Origin: Candidatus Saganbacteria bacterium
GTDB taxonomy: Bacteria > Margulisbacteria > WOR-1 > XYC2-FULL-46-14 > WPAF01
Assembly: GCA_009772965.1 (NCBI GenBank)
Contig: WPAF01000009.1
Location: forward strand, 1-47,458
DNA length: 47,458 nucleotides
Direction: 5' to 3'
Shown: positions 23,641 through 32,501 of the stretch, one piece after another
Layout: each line of letters begins with the position of its first letter
Position numbering within the stretch: position 1 is the first letter of the stretch
Position numbers and translations under genes: made by a program
Notes under the pieces: generated by a model
Seen by the model: the letters and a program-made list of their open reading frames with translations, nothing else
What the model was told of the DNA's origin: nothing
Database searches by the model: none

Positions 23641-24273
23641 ATGAATATTAACCCTGTAAAAAATAATATCAGGCCGGTAAATATAAAAGCGGCAGAAGTA
23701 AAACAAAAGCCGGCCGCGCCGTTGCCCATAAAACCGGACGAAGAAAATAACGGTACTGCAGGGGAAAAAAACTTATCAGTAGAAAATCCAACCCCCATTT
23801 TATACGCGAATGAGTTTAATGTTGATTTGTATTTATCCATACTTGAACAGAAGATGGAGATAATTGAAAAAATCCAAAACAGCTTTAAGCAGACAGAAGA
23901 CGATAAAATTGAAGAGGAAAGACTTGAAGATAAATTATTTTGGAAAAAAGTAGACACAAAAAAAGCTTTGGAAAAAGCAAGCAGGGCGGCTGTTAGAGCG
24001 AAAAAAGCGATAGAAGGCATCCAAACAATCCTTGCATTACTTAAAACGCCAACTTCTAATCCTAAAGCCAGGATGAGCATGGCGGCGGCGGAATTAACAA
24101 AAATATCCGGGCAAGTATTGGCGCTAATTGGAGAGGTTAAAGGAGCTATCTCTTCAGTTAGCCAATTAGAAGGGAATCAAAATAAAATGCTTAAATCGCT
24201 TTCTGCTTTAGGCGAAGCATTAGAGTCAATCTACGCAACCTGCGGCAAGGTCAAAAAAGAATTAGAAAGCTGA
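23641..24273 (+). CDS. 210-residue coiled-coil protein, last gene of the block
   Basis: One base separates it from the previous stop, so it belongs to unit D. Residues 1-65 are Pro/Lys/Asn-rich and disordered. Residues ~65-210 are helical and Ala/Lys/Glu/Leu-rich (VDLYLSILEQKMEIIEKIQN, SRAAVRAKKAIEGIQTILAL), ending in a region with Ile/Leu heptads. No signal peptide. Could be a co-secreted partner or a chaperone of the 540-residue protein; no family is recognised. Confidence 0.65.
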   Translation: MNINPVKNNIRPVNIKAAEVKQKPAAPLPIKPDEENNGTAGEKNLSVENPTPILYANEFNVDLYLSILEQKMEIIEKIQNSFKQTEDDKIEEERLEDKLFWKKVDTKKALEKASRAAVRAKKAIEGIQTILALLKTPTSNPKARMSMAAAELTKISGQVLALIGEVKGAISSVSQLEGNQNKMLKSLSALGEALESIYATCGKVKKELES

Positions 24274-24302
24274 TTGAAGTTGCAATAACCCTCTGATAGA
24301 AT
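24274..24302 (+). promoter_or_regulatory. sigma70-type promoter of the CgeB-like gene
   Basis: TTGAAG (24274-24279), 17-bp spacer, TAGAAT (24297-24302). Predicted start near 24309, a few bases before the ATG at 24312. Confidence 0.5.
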
Positions 24303-24311
24303 ATGTCCACT

Positions 24312-25415
24312 ATGAAAATATTGTATTGTGCTCATGGTGATTATTGGGGCTCAACCTGGCCGTACGCTTTTATAGATAAATACATTTTAGAGACATTAAA
24401 AGGGATGGGGCATGAAGTAAAAGTTTTTGATGTTTTTACCCGCGCGAATATGGTTGTTTCTTTCCTTAACGCCTACGCAAAAAAATTCAACCTGAGCCAG
24501 AGCCAGCTTATTAATATAATGGACGACCGCGCAACCGCGGATCTGCCTCTTGAAGTATTAGAGTACAAACCTGATTTGGTGCTTCATATTGTCGGCAGGA
24601 TTTCTGAGCGGGTGTTAAAAGCATTAAAACAGCTTAAAACAAAAACTGCTATTTGGTTTTTAGATGATCCGCAGGAAATCGACAAGACCTCAAAAATGGG
24701 AACGCTTTATGATTTTGTCTATACAGTTGAATCATCCTGTGTTGACGCGCATAAAAAAGCAGGTTCAAAAAATGCCGAATTTCTCCCTTTAGGATGCCTG
24801 CCTTCAATACAGAAAAAAATGGAAGTTGAGGACAAATATAAAAGTGATATTTGTTTTATTGGCGTGCCTTTCCCCAGGCGGGTTGAAATATTTGATACAT
24901 TGGCTGATTTTCTCAAGGATTTTAACGTGAAAATAATTGGGGGAGGGGAGAATATTGGCTCTAGCGAAGACCCTTGGATGTGGCAAAAAAAACTTAAACG
25001 GCTGGATGTTTTAGGTAAATTCATAGTTGATGAAATTGTGCATCCTGAAGAATCTGCAAAATATTATAACGGCGGCAAAATCAATTTAAATATCCATAGG
25101 GCGGCGATTGATGAAAGGTTTAAATTTGGCAATGTTCAAAAAATACTGCCGCAAAGCGTATCCGGAAGGACGTTTGAGATTGCCGGCTGCGGCGCGTTTC
25201 AGCTGATTGACCAGGAGCGGGCAAATTATGCGATTCATTTTAAAGATGGGCAGGAGATAGTTTCATTTAAAGATATCGATGATTTTAAAAAGAAAATAGA
25301 ATACTATTTAAGCCATGATGACGAGAGAAAGAAAATAGGGGACGCCGCGCAAAAAAGGGCATACGCCGACCATACTTATGAAAACAGGCTAAAAAAGATA
25401 CTTTCTAAAATATAA
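24312..25415 (+). CDS. CgeB-type glycosyltransferase
   Basis: 367 residues from the ATG at 24312 (an ATG at 24303 also exists but lies before the predicted transcript start). Features of the CgeB/GT-B (Glyco_trans_1_2) group: the N-terminal MKILYCAHGDYWGSTW, a mid region KTAIWFLDDPQE, then DICFIGVPFPRRVE near 180, and the C-terminal nucleotide-sugar site NLNIHRAAIDERF ... SGRTFEIAGCGAFQL, ending with DHTYENRLKKIL. Such enzymes occur in spore-coat, flagellin and surface glycan clusters. It has its own promoter and lies directly after the unknown block, whose other glycosyltransferase is a GT2-TPR protein. Confidence 0.85.
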   Translation: MKILYCAHGDYWGSTWPYAFIDKYILETLKGMGHEVKVFDVFTRANMVVSFLNAYAKKFNLSQSQLINIMDDRATADLPLEVLEYKPDLVLHIVGRISERVLKALKQLKTKTAIWFLDDPQEIDKTSKMGTLYDFVYTVESSCVDAHKKAGSKNAEFLPLGCLPSIQKKMEVEDKYKSDICFIGVPFPRRVEIFDTLADFLKDFNVKIIGGGENIGSSEDPWMWQKKLKRLDVLGKFIVDEIVHPEESAKYYNGGKINLNIHRAAIDERFKFGNVQKILPQSVSGRTFEIAGCGAFQLIDQERANYAIHFKDGQEIVSFKDIDDFKKKIEYYLSHDDERKKIGDAAQKRAYADHTYENRLKKILSKI

Positions 25416-25417
25416 AA

Positions 25418-25426
25418 TGATATAAT
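25418..25426 (+). promoter_or_regulatory. extended -10 promoter of MNT/HEPN pair 1
   Basis: TGATATAAT (TGN-TATAAT) with no good -35 box. The start would fall at about the ATG at 25433, giving a leaderless mRNA. Confidence 0.45.
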
Positions 25427-25432
25427 ATAACT

Positions 25433-25828
25433 ATGAGTGATTTAGAAAGTAAATTAAGCGAATATTTTAAAAATAATAAGAGCATTGTGTTGGCGTTTCT
25501 TTTTGGCTCCGCCGCTAAAGGGCGGCAAATCGCGGAATCTGATGTGGATATCGCTGTATGGTTTAAAAATAATTATACTATGAAAGATATCGACAAGATA
25601 TGGTTAGAAGTTGAGAAAGCAATCAAAAGGAATATTGATCTGATAATTTTAAACCAGGCGCGCCCTACGATTGCCTGGGAGGCAATGAGAGGGAAAAAGT
25701 TGTCTATAAAAAATTATGGGCTCTATATTAAAAAAATGCTTGAGGTGTCGTCTGAAGCGGAGGATTTTAATAATTTTATATTAGATTTCTGGAAATTAAG
25801 AAGGAAGCTTAGGGGGGAAATCGCATGA
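25433..25828 (+). CDS. MNT-type nucleotidyltransferase (MntA-like antitoxin)
   Basis: 131 residues. The minimal nucleotidyltransferase motif is clear: LAFLFGSAAKGRQIAESDVDIAVWF (GSxxxG plus DxD), with a third Asp later (NIDLIILNQA). In characterised systems (MntA/HepT) such a protein adds nucleotides to the partner HEPN ribonuclease and silences it. The stop overlaps the start of the HEPN gene (ATGA), the standard antitoxin-toxin order. Antitoxin role follows from family knowledge and context. Confidence 0.9.
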   Translation: MSDLESKLSEYFKNNKSIVLAFLFGSAAKGRQIAESDVDIAVWFKNNYTMKDIDKIWLEVEKAIKRNIDLIILNQARPTIAWEAMRGKKLSIKNYGLYIKKMLEVSSEAEDFNNFILDFWKLRRKLRGEIA

Positions 25829-26256
25829 CCCCTTTGAAGCTTGAACAAAAATCCAGCATCGCGGCAAGATTAGCATTTATAGAAACAGAGCTTATGGATC
25901 TGGAAAAATACAAGGCGACTACCTGGGAAGTTTTTAAAGAAAACAGGGATATACGAAGGAATATAGAACGAATAACCGAAAATATCGCCAATGGCTGTAT
26001 TGATATATCTAAAATTATTTTTGCCGGTGAAGCGTTGGAATTGCCTTCAACCTATAAAGATGTGATCATCCAATTGGGAATAAATAAAATTATTCCCCAA
26101 AAGACCGCTGAAGAATTGGCAAAAATTGCCGCACTAAGGAATATTCTCGCGCATGAGTATTTAGACCTTGAATGGGAAAAGATTAAATTCTTTATAACTG
26201 ACGGGAAAAAAACCATAAAAGAATTTACTGGTGTCGCGCAAAAAATTATCTCTTGA
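25825..26256 (+). CDS. HEPN-domain RNase (HepT-like toxin)
   Basis: 143 residues of helices, with the catalytic RxxxxH of HEPN ribonucleases in LRNILAHEY near residue 110. The preceding helical region (RRNIERITENIANGCIDISK) is typical of the DUF86/HepT family, including the Arg-rich first helix. Expected to cut RNA unless modified by the upstream MNT protein. Coupled by overlap to the antitoxin gene. One of three such modules in the window. Confidence 0.9.
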   Translation: MTPLKLEQKSSIAARLAFIETELMDLEKYKATTWEVFKENRDIRRNIERITENIANGCIDISKIIFAGEALELPSTYKDVIIQLGINKIIPQKTAEELAKIAALRNILAHEYLDLEWEKIKFFITDGKKTIKEFTGVAQKIIS

Positions 26257-26269
26257 AAGGAATTATTTG

Positions 26270-28030
26270 ATGACATCAAAACATCCCGAATTAAATAAAT
26301 GGGTTAAGGAAATGGTAAGAATGTGCCAACCGGATACTATTGTCTGGATTGACGGCTCGGATGAAGAAAAAAAGCGTTTAGAGGCAGAGGCGTTTAAAAC
26401 CGGGGAGCTTATTGAACTTAACCAGGAAAAACTTCCCGGCTGTGTCTACCACCGCACAAACCCAAGTGATGTTGCCCGCACCGAACACTTAACTTATATC
26501 TGCACAAAAAATAAAAACGATGCCGGCCCCAATAACAATTGGATGAAACCGGCGGATGCTTATAAAAAAGCAAAAGAAATTTTTAAAGGCAGTATGGCTG
26601 GGCGGATAATGTATGTTATTCCCTTTTCCATGGGACCGGTTGGATCGCCTTTTTCAAAAATTGGGGTAGAACTGACAGACAGCATTTATGTTGTTTTAAA
26701 TATGAGGATCATGACCCGCATCGGCAGGGATGTTTTGGAAAAACTTGGAAAAGACGGGGACTTTACCAAGGGGTTGCACAGCAAGGCCGATCTTGATGTC
26801 AATCGACGCTTGATCCTTCATTTCCCCGAAGATAATACCATTTGGAGCGTTGGCTCCGGTTATGGCGGCAATGTCCTTTTGGGCAAAAAATGCCTTTCAC
26901 TGCGGCTTGGATCTTATCTTGGCCGCAAAGAAGGCTGGCTGGCTGAACATATGCTTATTATGGGAATAGAAGACCCAACCGGTTACATTGCTTATTTCGC
27001 GGCGGCATTTCCAAGTGCCTGCGGCAAGACCAATCTTGCTATGCTTGTCCCGCCGGAGGGACTAAAGAAAAAGGGATATAGGATTTGGACGGTGGGTGAT
27101 GATATTGCCTGGATGAGAATTGATACAGACGGCGGATTGTGGGCGGTAAATCCGGAAGCGGGATTTTTTGGCGTGGCTCCTGGTACAAACGCTAAAACCA
27201 ATCCAAACATGATGGCCGCCATAAAAAAGAATACTATTTATACAAATGTCTTGCTAACTAAGGAGAAAACTGTTTGGTGGGAGGGAGGGGATCCTCCAAT
27301 TCCATCTGAAGGGATTGACTGGCAGGGAAAAGTTTGGCAACCAGGAACAAAAGAATTAGGCGCCCATCCCAACAGCCGTTTTACTGTGCCGGCGATGCAA
27401 TGCCCGTCTATTTCAAACAGGTTAGAACACCATCACGGGGTTCCGATTTCTGCCATAATTTTTGGCGGAAGACGCGCCAAATTGGCTCCTTTGGTTTATG
27501 AGGCCTTTACCTGGCAGCACGGCGTTTATGTTGGAGCTACTATGGCTTCGGAGAGAACGGCGGCGCAGTACGGGAAACAAGGAGAAGTCCGCCGCGATCC
27601 AATGGCGATGCTTCCATTTTGCGGTTATAACATGGCTGATTATTTTAAACATTGGTTAAAAATGGGCCAAAAGATGACAAGGACACCAAAAATATTTAAT
27701 GTTAATTGGTTTAAAACTGATGAAACTGGGAATTTTCTTTGGCCTGGTTTTGGCGAAAATTTAAGGGTTTTGGAATGGATTATGGGCCGCTGCCGGTATA
27801 AAGTGCAAGGGGTTGAAACGCCAATCGGCTATGTGCCAAAATTAGATGATATTGATTTAACAGGATTGGATATTACCCAAAATGATTTGGGCAAAATGCT
27901 TTCTATTGATAAAAATGAATGGGTAGAAGAACTTAAAGGACATGAAGAATTTTTTAAAATGTTCGGCAGCCGTATGCCAAAAGAAATTTGGGATGAGTAT
28001 AAGGCGCTAAAGAAAAAGTTAGCTGTTTAG
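26270..28030 (+). CDS. pckG: phosphoenolpyruvate carboxykinase (GTP)
   Basis: GTP-dependent PEPCK: converts oxaloacetate and GTP to PEP, CO2 and GDP. 586 residues from the ATG at 26270, chosen because AAAGG lies 9 bases upstream; the open frame extends back into the HEPN gene. Motifs: the P-loop FPSACGKT (247-254) with the reactive Cys251 of GTP-type enzymes, GDDIAWM (276-282), and NPEAGFFGVAPGTN (294-307). Length and motifs fit the GTP class, not the ATP class. Gives the cell a PEP-oxaloacetate link beside pgi, pfk and phosphohexomutase. Its TAG stop overlaps the convergent hisA stop by 4 bases. Confidence 0.96.
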   Translation: MTSKHPELNKWVKEMVRMCQPDTIVWIDGSDEEKKRLEAEAFKTGELIELNQEKLPGCVYHRTNPSDVARTEHLTYICTKNKNDAGPNNNWMKPADAYKKAKEIFKGSMAGRIMYVIPFSMGPVGSPFSKIGVELTDSIYVVLNMRIMTRIGRDVLEKLGKDGDFTKGLHSKADLDVNRRLILHFPEDNTIWSVGSGYGGNVLLGKKCLSLRLGSYLGRKEGWLAEHMLIMGIEDPTGYIAYFAAAFPSACGKTNLAMLVPPEGLKKKGYRIWTVGDDIAWMRIDTDGGLWAVNPEAGFFGVAPGTNAKTNPNMMAAIKKNTIYTNVLLTKEKTVWWEGGDPPIPSEGIDWQGKVWQPGTKELGAHPNSRFTVPAMQCPSISNRLEHHHGVPISAIIFGGRRAKLAPLVYEAFTWQHGVYVGATMASERTAAQYGKQGEVRRDPMAMLPFCGYNMADYFKHWLKMGQKMTRTPKIFNVNWFKTDETGNFLWPGFGENLRVLEWIMGRCRYKVQGVETPIGYVPKLDDIDLTGLDITQNDLGKMLSIDKNEWVEELKGHEEFFKMFGSRMPKEIWDEYKALKKKLAV

Positions 28031-28731
28031 AGGACTTCTTCTAGTTTTATCGCGCCGGAGTAAATGGATTTTCCCAAGATACAGCCTTCGATATTAAGCT
28101 TTTTGAGCTGTTCTATATCTTCTTTTGACGATATCCCGCCTGAAGCAATGACATGCACTTGAACAGAGGATGCGAATTTTTGGATTGAAGCAAAATTTGG
28201 CCCGGCCATCATGCCGTCTTTAGAAATATCAGTAAAGATAAATCTTTTAACCCCTAAATTAACCGCTTCTTGTGCTAAAACAGTAACGGACTTGGATGAA
28301 ACATTTGTCCATCCGTTGGCAACTACTTTTTCATCTTTTGCGTCAACTGCCACCGCAATCCTTTCGCCAAATTTTTCACAAACTGAGGCCAAAAGGTTAT
28401 GGTTAAAAACGGCGGAGGTTCCTAAAATAATCCTATCAACGCCCATCTTTATTGCTTCTTCGATAAGGTCGTTTCTCCTCAAACCGCCGCCAACCTGCAC
28501 CGGAATGTTTACGCTTTTTACGATATCCTGGATTATTTTTTGATTTTCAGGCGTGCCGGTTTTTGCGCCGTTTAAGTCAACAACATGGAGCCTTTTAGCT
28601 CCTTTGCTTTCCCATAACTTTGCCGCGTCTAATGGGTTTTCAAAATAGATGGTTTTTTCATTAAACTTGCCCTGGACAAGGCGTACGCATTTGCCATCCA
28701 AAATATCTATCGCAGGTATTATTTCAAACAT
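28027..28731 (-). CDS. hisA: phosphoribosylformimino-5-aminoimidazole carboxamide ribotide isomerase HisA
   Basis: The (beta/alpha)8 isomerase of histidine biosynthesis, 234 residues. The N-terminal IIPAIDILDGKCVRLVQG carries the catalytic Asp8; phosphate-binding Gly loops are seen in VQVGGGLR and later VIASGGISSKEDIEQL. The second catalytic Asp lies in FTDISKDGMM. This sequence marks HisA rather than the related HisF, which would start with RIIPCLDV. It overlaps the end of hisH by 13 bases. No hisF, hisB or hisI is in the window. Confidence 0.94.
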   Translation of the reverse strand: MFEIIPAIDILDGKCVRLVQGKFNEKTIYFENPLDAAKLWESKGAKRLHVVDLNGAKTGTPENQKIIQDIVKSVNIPVQVGGGLRRNDLIEEAIKMGVDRIILGTSAVFNHNLLASVCEKFGERIAVAVDAKDEKVVANGWTNVSSKSVTVLAQEAVNLGVKRFIFTDISKDGMMAGPNFASIQKFASSVQVHVIASGGISSKEDIEQLKKLNIEGCILGKSIYSGAIKLEEVL

Positions 28732-29345
28732 AATTTTGCAAAATTCCTTAATATTTTCAATCCTATGTCTCCACTTTTTTCAGGGTGGAACTGCACCCCA
28801 AAAACATTGTTTTTGTTTATAGACGAAGCAAATAAGACGCCATAATCTGTTTCAGCCGAAACAATTGCTCCATCTTCCGGATCCGGGAAATAGGAATGAG
28901 CAAAGTATACCATAGAACCGTCCTTTATGTCATCTAAAATTGGCGAATGGTGTTTGATCAACAGGCGGTTCCAGCCCATATGCGGAACGCTGTAATTTGA
29001 AAAAGCGGTGCCGGAAAAATTAAACTTTTTTACTTTTCCTCTTAATAGCCCAAAACCTTGAAGTTTTCCTTCTTCAGATGATTCAAAAAGCAATTGATAA
29101 CCCAAACAAATTCCCAAAAAGGGCTTATTTAATGCTATTGCTTCAACTATTGAGCCCACAAGATTTGAATTGCTTAATTCAGCTGCCGCGTCATCAAAGG
29201 AGCCAACCCCCGGAAGAACTATTCCACTTGCTGATCTGATGGTATTTTTATCATTTGTTAACTCGGCATCAAATCCAAGTTTTTGGAACGCCTTTTGCAC
29301 ACTTCGCAAATTTCCCGCCCCGTAATCGATGATAACTATAGGCAT
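28719..29345 (-). CDS. hisH: imidazole glycerol phosphate synthase glutaminase subunit HisH
   Basis: Class I glutamine amidotransferase, 208 residues. The nucleophile elbow is FLGICLGYQLLFE with Cys80; the His-Glu pair is in GVQFHPEKSG near 188-190; the oxyanion region is LPGVGSFDDA. It feeds ammonia to HisF, which is not in the window. It is flanked by the ROK kinase gene upstream (10-base overlap) and hisA downstream, all on the minus strand. Confidence 0.95.
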   Translation of the reverse strand: MPIVIIDYGAGNLRSVQKAFQKLGFDAELTNDKNTIRSASGIVLPGVGSFDDAAAELSNSNLVGSIVEAIALNKPFLGICLGYQLLFESSEEGKLQGFGLLRGKVKKFNFSGTAFSNYSVPHMGWNRLLIKHHSPILDDIKDGSMVYFAHSYFPDPEDGAIVSAETDYGVLFASSINKNNVFGVQFHPEKSGDIGLKILRNFAKLCLK

Positions 29346-30217
29346 AGGGCAACTGCGCCAAGCAGTCCAGCTCGCGCCCCTAATTTGGCTCTGACAATTT
29401 TAACTGATTTCCCGGGAAGGGGGAGCACATATTTTTTGAATTCTTTAATTGTTGGCTTTAATAATAGAGCCCCCATATTTGAAAGTCCTCCGCCGACAAT
29501 AACAAGCTCGGGGTTAAAAATATTAACAAGGTTTGCAATGCCAACTCCTAAGTAATGCGCGGTTTTATAAATAATCTTTTTGGCTTTTTTATCTCCCTGC
29601 TGGGCTTTAATATGGATGGCCATCGCGTCTTCACCCGACCTTTTTTTAATCGAGGTTCCAGACGCCAATGCCTCAAGATCCCCCTTATTGCCGCAGCCGC
29701 ATCTTGGACCGCTGGGATCTATTATCATATGGCCAAACTCGCCTGCAGAGCCGGTTGCCCCGCGGTAAATATTTTTATTGATGATTATTCCCCCGCCAAT
29801 TCCAGTTGAAACTGTGATAAAAATAAAGTTAGTTGCTTTTTTCCCGGCTCCAAAAAGAGCCTCGCCAAGGGCGGCGCAGTTCGCGTCGTTATCAACAAAA
29901 ACCGGCGCGTTATAAAAATTGCTTAATATTTCTTTCAAATTTACTTTTTTCCATCCGGGAAGATTTGGAGGGCTAATTACCATTCCGGTTTCATAGTTGA
30001 TTGGCCCTGGAACACCTATTCCGATTTTTAAAATATTTGCTTTAGTGGAGGCTTTGAGATGGGCGATTGCTTTTTCAATATTTGAAATGACTTTTTTTCT
30101 GCCGTGTTCCGCTTCTGTCGGCACAATTATTTCAGAAACGATGTTTCCTGATTGGTCAGCGGCGGCGGCGGCAATTTTTGATCCGCCAAGGTCAATGCCG
30201 ATGATGATGTTTTCCAT
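29336..30217 (-). CDS. ROK-family sugar kinase (glucokinase-like)
   Basis: 293 residues from the ATG at 30217, which fits the family's N-terminus (IIIGIDLGGSKIAAAAAD). The phosphate loop is DLGGSK, and the catalytic-Asp motif is FVDNDANCAALGEALFGAG. The ROK zinc motif is CGCGNKGDLEALASG, with His at GHMIID. Such enzymes phosphorylate glucose or an amino sugar; with pgi and pfk present glucokinase is likely, but substrate cannot be fixed from sequence. It lies first in an overlapping operon with hisH and hisA, although the pathways are unrelated. Confidence 0.9.
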   Translation of the reverse strand: MENIIIGIDLGGSKIAAAAADQSGNIVSEIIVPTEAEHGRKKVISNIEKAIAHLKASTKANILKIGIGVPGPINYETGMVISPPNLPGWKKVNLKEILSNFYNAPVFVDNDANCAALGEALFGAGKKATNFIFITVSTGIGGGIIINKNIYRGATGSAGEFGHMIIDPSGPRCGCGNKGDLEALASGTSIKKRSGEDAMAIHIKAQQGDKKAKKIIYKTAHYLGVGIANLVNIFNPELVIVGGGLSNMGALLLKPTIKEFKKYVLPLPGKSVKIVRAKLGARAGLLGAVALCL

Positions 30218-30242
30218 AAAGTTGTAATTATTCAGATAGCAC

Positions 30243-30304
30243 CCCACACTAAAGTGTGGGGAATACTATCAGGTTTTATAATTCCCCATACTTTAGTATA
30301 GGGA
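30243..30304. repeat. paired hairpins between the ROK and groES genes
   Basis: Two stable inverted repeats: CCCCACACT/AGTGTGGGG (30243-30262, 2-base loop) and CCCCATACT/AGTATAGGG (30285-30304, one mismatch each arm). They carry mutually inverted GGAAT/ATTCC next to them, so a larger fold is possible. It looks like a mobile or REP-like repeat; the remaining ~120 bases up to the groES promoter hold nothing else I recognise. Confidence 0.6.
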
Positions 30305-30432
30305 TTCTTAGTACGCCTGGATAATTCCATAAAGTTAGTATAGCAAATATGTTTATTAATAAACAGAGGCAACCTGTTTTACGCGTAGTCGAGAATATTC
30401 AGCACTCTAATAAAAAGACTGCCAATATATGC

Positions 30433-30462
30433 TTGACATGGTTATATCATACTTGTTATAAT
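30433..30462 (+). promoter_or_regulatory. groESL promoter
   Basis: TTGACA (30433-30438), 18-bp spacer, TATAAT (30457-30462). The CIRCE operator begins at the last base of the -10 box. Confidence 0.8.
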
Positions 30463-30488
30463 TAGCACTCAAGAAGTAAGAGTGCTAA
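30462..30488 (+). promoter_or_regulatory. CIRCE operator (HrcA binding site)
   Basis: Perfect TTAGCACTC-N9-GAGTGCTAA inverted repeat directly after the -10 box. CIRCE is bound by the HrcA repressor, so groESL is expected to be induced on heat stress by loss of HrcA activity. hrcA itself is not in the window. Confidence 0.95.
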
Positions 30489-30510
30489 AAATAGGAGGTG
30501 AAGTGTTTAT

Positions 30511-30807
30511 ATGGCAAAATCAAAATTTATTCCATTGGGCGACCGAGTAGTAATAAAGCCGGATCAAGCTGAGGAAAAGACAAGATCAGGGATTGTGCTT
30601 CCTGATTCTGCAAAAGAAAAACCCCAGGAAGGAACCATCGTTGCTGTTGGGTCAGGCAGAGTGTTGGAAAGTGGCCAAAAAGTAGCAATTGAAGTTAAGG
30701 TTGGGGATAAAATAATCTACAGCAAATACGGAGGAACAGAAGTAAAGCTTGAAGGGGAAGACTATGTTATTCTCCAAGAGAGAGATATTTTAGCAGTTAA
30801 AGGATAA
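30511..30807 (+). CDS. groS: co-chaperonin GroES
   Basis: 98 residues, typical of GroES (Cpn10): [11 protein letters not shown] at the N-terminus and the mobile loop region [20 protein letters not shown]. Forms the heptameric lid of GroEL. AGGAGGTG precedes the ATG. Followed by groL after 19 bases. Regulated by the CIRCE operator upstream. Confidence 0.97.
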   Translation: MAKSKFIPLGDRVVIKPDQAEEKTRSGIVLPDSAKEKPQEGTIVAVGSGRVLESGQKVAIEVKVGDKIIYSKYGGTEVKLEGEDYVILQERDILAVKG

Positions 30808-30826
30808 AATTAGGAGGTGAAATATT

Positions 30827-32476
30827 ATGGCATCTAAAGAATTAAAATTTGGGGATGAAGCCTGGAGAGCCCTTGAAAGAGGTGTTGCCAAGGTTGCTAA
30901 TGCGGTAAAAACCACATTAGGCCCCAGAGGAAAAAATGTTGTATTAGAAAAGAAATGGGGATCTCCAACTATTACAAATGACGGCGTTACAATCGCCAAG
31001 GAGATCGATTTAGAAGACCCGTTTGAAAATTTGGGAGCTCAGCTATTAAAAGAAATTGCTTCCAAGACCAATGACATCGCGGGAGATGGAACCACAACCG
31101 CTACCGTTCTTGGGCAGGTAATATTCAAGGAAGGTTTAAAGAGCGTTGTTTCCGGCATTAATCCAATGGCGCTTAAGCGCGGGATCCAAAAGGCCGTTGA
31201 TTACGCGGTTTTAGAGCTTAAAAAGCTCAGCAAACCGGTTGAAACCAAAGAAGCGATAGCTCAAGTTGCCTGTATTTCCGCGAACAATGATAAGGAAATC
31301 GGCGATCTTATTGCTGACGCAATGGAAAAAGTTGGTAAAGACGGAGTTATTACTGTTGAAGAGTCAAAAGGAATTGAAACCACTCTTGATGTGGTAGAAG
31401 GCATGCAGTTTGATAAAGGGTATGCTTCTCCTTACATGGTTACCGACAGGGAAAGAATGGAATCACTGCTTGATGATTGCTTGATTCTACTTACCGATAA
31501 AAAGATATCGGCAGTAAAAGACCTGCTGCCATCGCTTGAAAAGAGCGTGCAGTTAAGCAAGCCATTGCTTATTATTGCCGACGATATTGAAGGCGAGGCT
31601 TTGGCAACGATTGTTGTCAATAAACTTCGCGGGACCATAAACTGTGTTGCCGTAAAGGCGCCGGGATTTGGAGACCGCAGAAAGGCCATGCTTGAGGATA
31701 TCGCTGTTATTACCGGCGGAGAAGTTATTTCTGAAGATAAAGGGTTAACCCTTGAAAATATCCAGGATAACTGGTTTGGAAAAGCCAAAAAAGTGGTTGT
31801 GCGCAAAGAAGATACAACCATCATTGAAGGCGACGGAAATTCAAAAGCGGTAAAAGATAGGGTTGCACAAATCAGAAAAGAAATCGAAATGTCCGACTCT
31901 TCTTATGATAAAGAAAAACTCCAGGAAAGATTGGCAAAAATTTCCGGCGGAGTAGCTGTTATCAAAGCCGGAGCCCCAACCGAAACTGAGCTCAAAGAAA
32001 AAAAGCATCGCATTGAAGATGCACTTTCTGCGACAAGGGCAGCGGTTGAGGAAGGAATCATTTGCGGAGGCGGAGCTTCTTTTGTCCACATTATCCCAGC
32101 TTTAAAAATGCTTGAAAATCAAATTTCAGGCGACGAAAAAGTAGGGGTTTCAATTGTGCGCAAATCTTTGGAAGAACCGTTAAAGCAAATTGCGACAAAC
32201 GCCGGATGGGAAGGATCTGTTGTTGTGGAGCGAGTTAAAAAAGAAGCGTCAACTATTGGTTTTGACGCCCAGAAATTCGACTACACCGACATGTTCAAGG
32301 CCGGGATTGTTGACCCATTAAAGGTTACACGTTCAGCTTTACAAAATGCCGCTTCTATCGCTTCTATGCTATTAACTACTGAAGTTTTAGTGGTTGAAAA
32401 GCCGGAAACAGAAAAGAAGATGCCTGCAATGCCGGGAGGCGGAGGTGGAATGGGCGGATACGAAGGAATGATGTAG
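30827..32476 (+). CDS. groL: chaperonin GroEL
   Basis: 549 residues, full length. Visible signatures: [29 protein letters not shown], the catalytic [21 protein letters not shown], and the Gly/Met-rich C-terminal tail GGGGGMGG...MM. It folds proteins in the cytosol with GroES. AGGAGGTG precedes the ATG. It ends with TAG, showing that TAG is a normal stop codon in this genome. Single operon with groS under CIRCE. Confidence 0.98.
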   Translation: MASKELKFGDEAWRALERGVAKVANAVKTTLGPRGKNVVLEKKWGSPTITNDGVTIAKEIDLEDPFENLGAQLLKEIASKTNDIAGDGTTTATVLGQVIFKEGLKSVVSGINPMALKRGIQKAVDYAVLELKKLSKPVETKEAIAQVACISANNDKEIGDLIADAMEKVGKDGVITVEESKGIETTLDVVEGMQFDKGYASPYMVTDRERMESLLDDCLILLTDKKISAVKDLLPSLEKSVQLSKPLLIIADDIEGEALATIVVNKLRGTINCVAVKAPGFGDRRKAMLEDIAVITGGEVISEDKGLTLENIQDNWFGKAKKVVVRKEDTTIIEGDGNSKAVKDRVAQIRKEIEMSDSSYDKEKLQERLAKISGGVAVIKAGAPTETELKEKKHRIEDALSATRAAVEEGIICGGGASFVHIIPALKMLENQISGDEKVGVSIVRKSLEEPLKQIATNAGWEGSVVVERVKKEASTIGFDAQKFDYTDMFKAGIVDPLKVTRSALQNAASIASMLLTTEVLVVEKPETEKKMPAMPGGGGGMGGYEGMM

Positions 32477-32501
32477 TCCTTAAAAGTTTCGGATTTAAAG
32501 A

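Noticed and set aside
9946-24273. Prophage origin of the block
   Set aside because: No integrase, terminase, capsid, portal or tail motif and no att-like direct repeats were seen; the operon layout with repeated sigma28-like promoters is not phage-like.
30243-30304. CRISPR-like repeat
   Set aside because: Only two similar hairpins, with no regular spacers and no cas genes in the window.
30399-30406. Second CIRCE operator upstream of groES (CAGCACTC half-site)
   Set aside because: Only a half-site with no matching GAGTGCT arm at the right distance.
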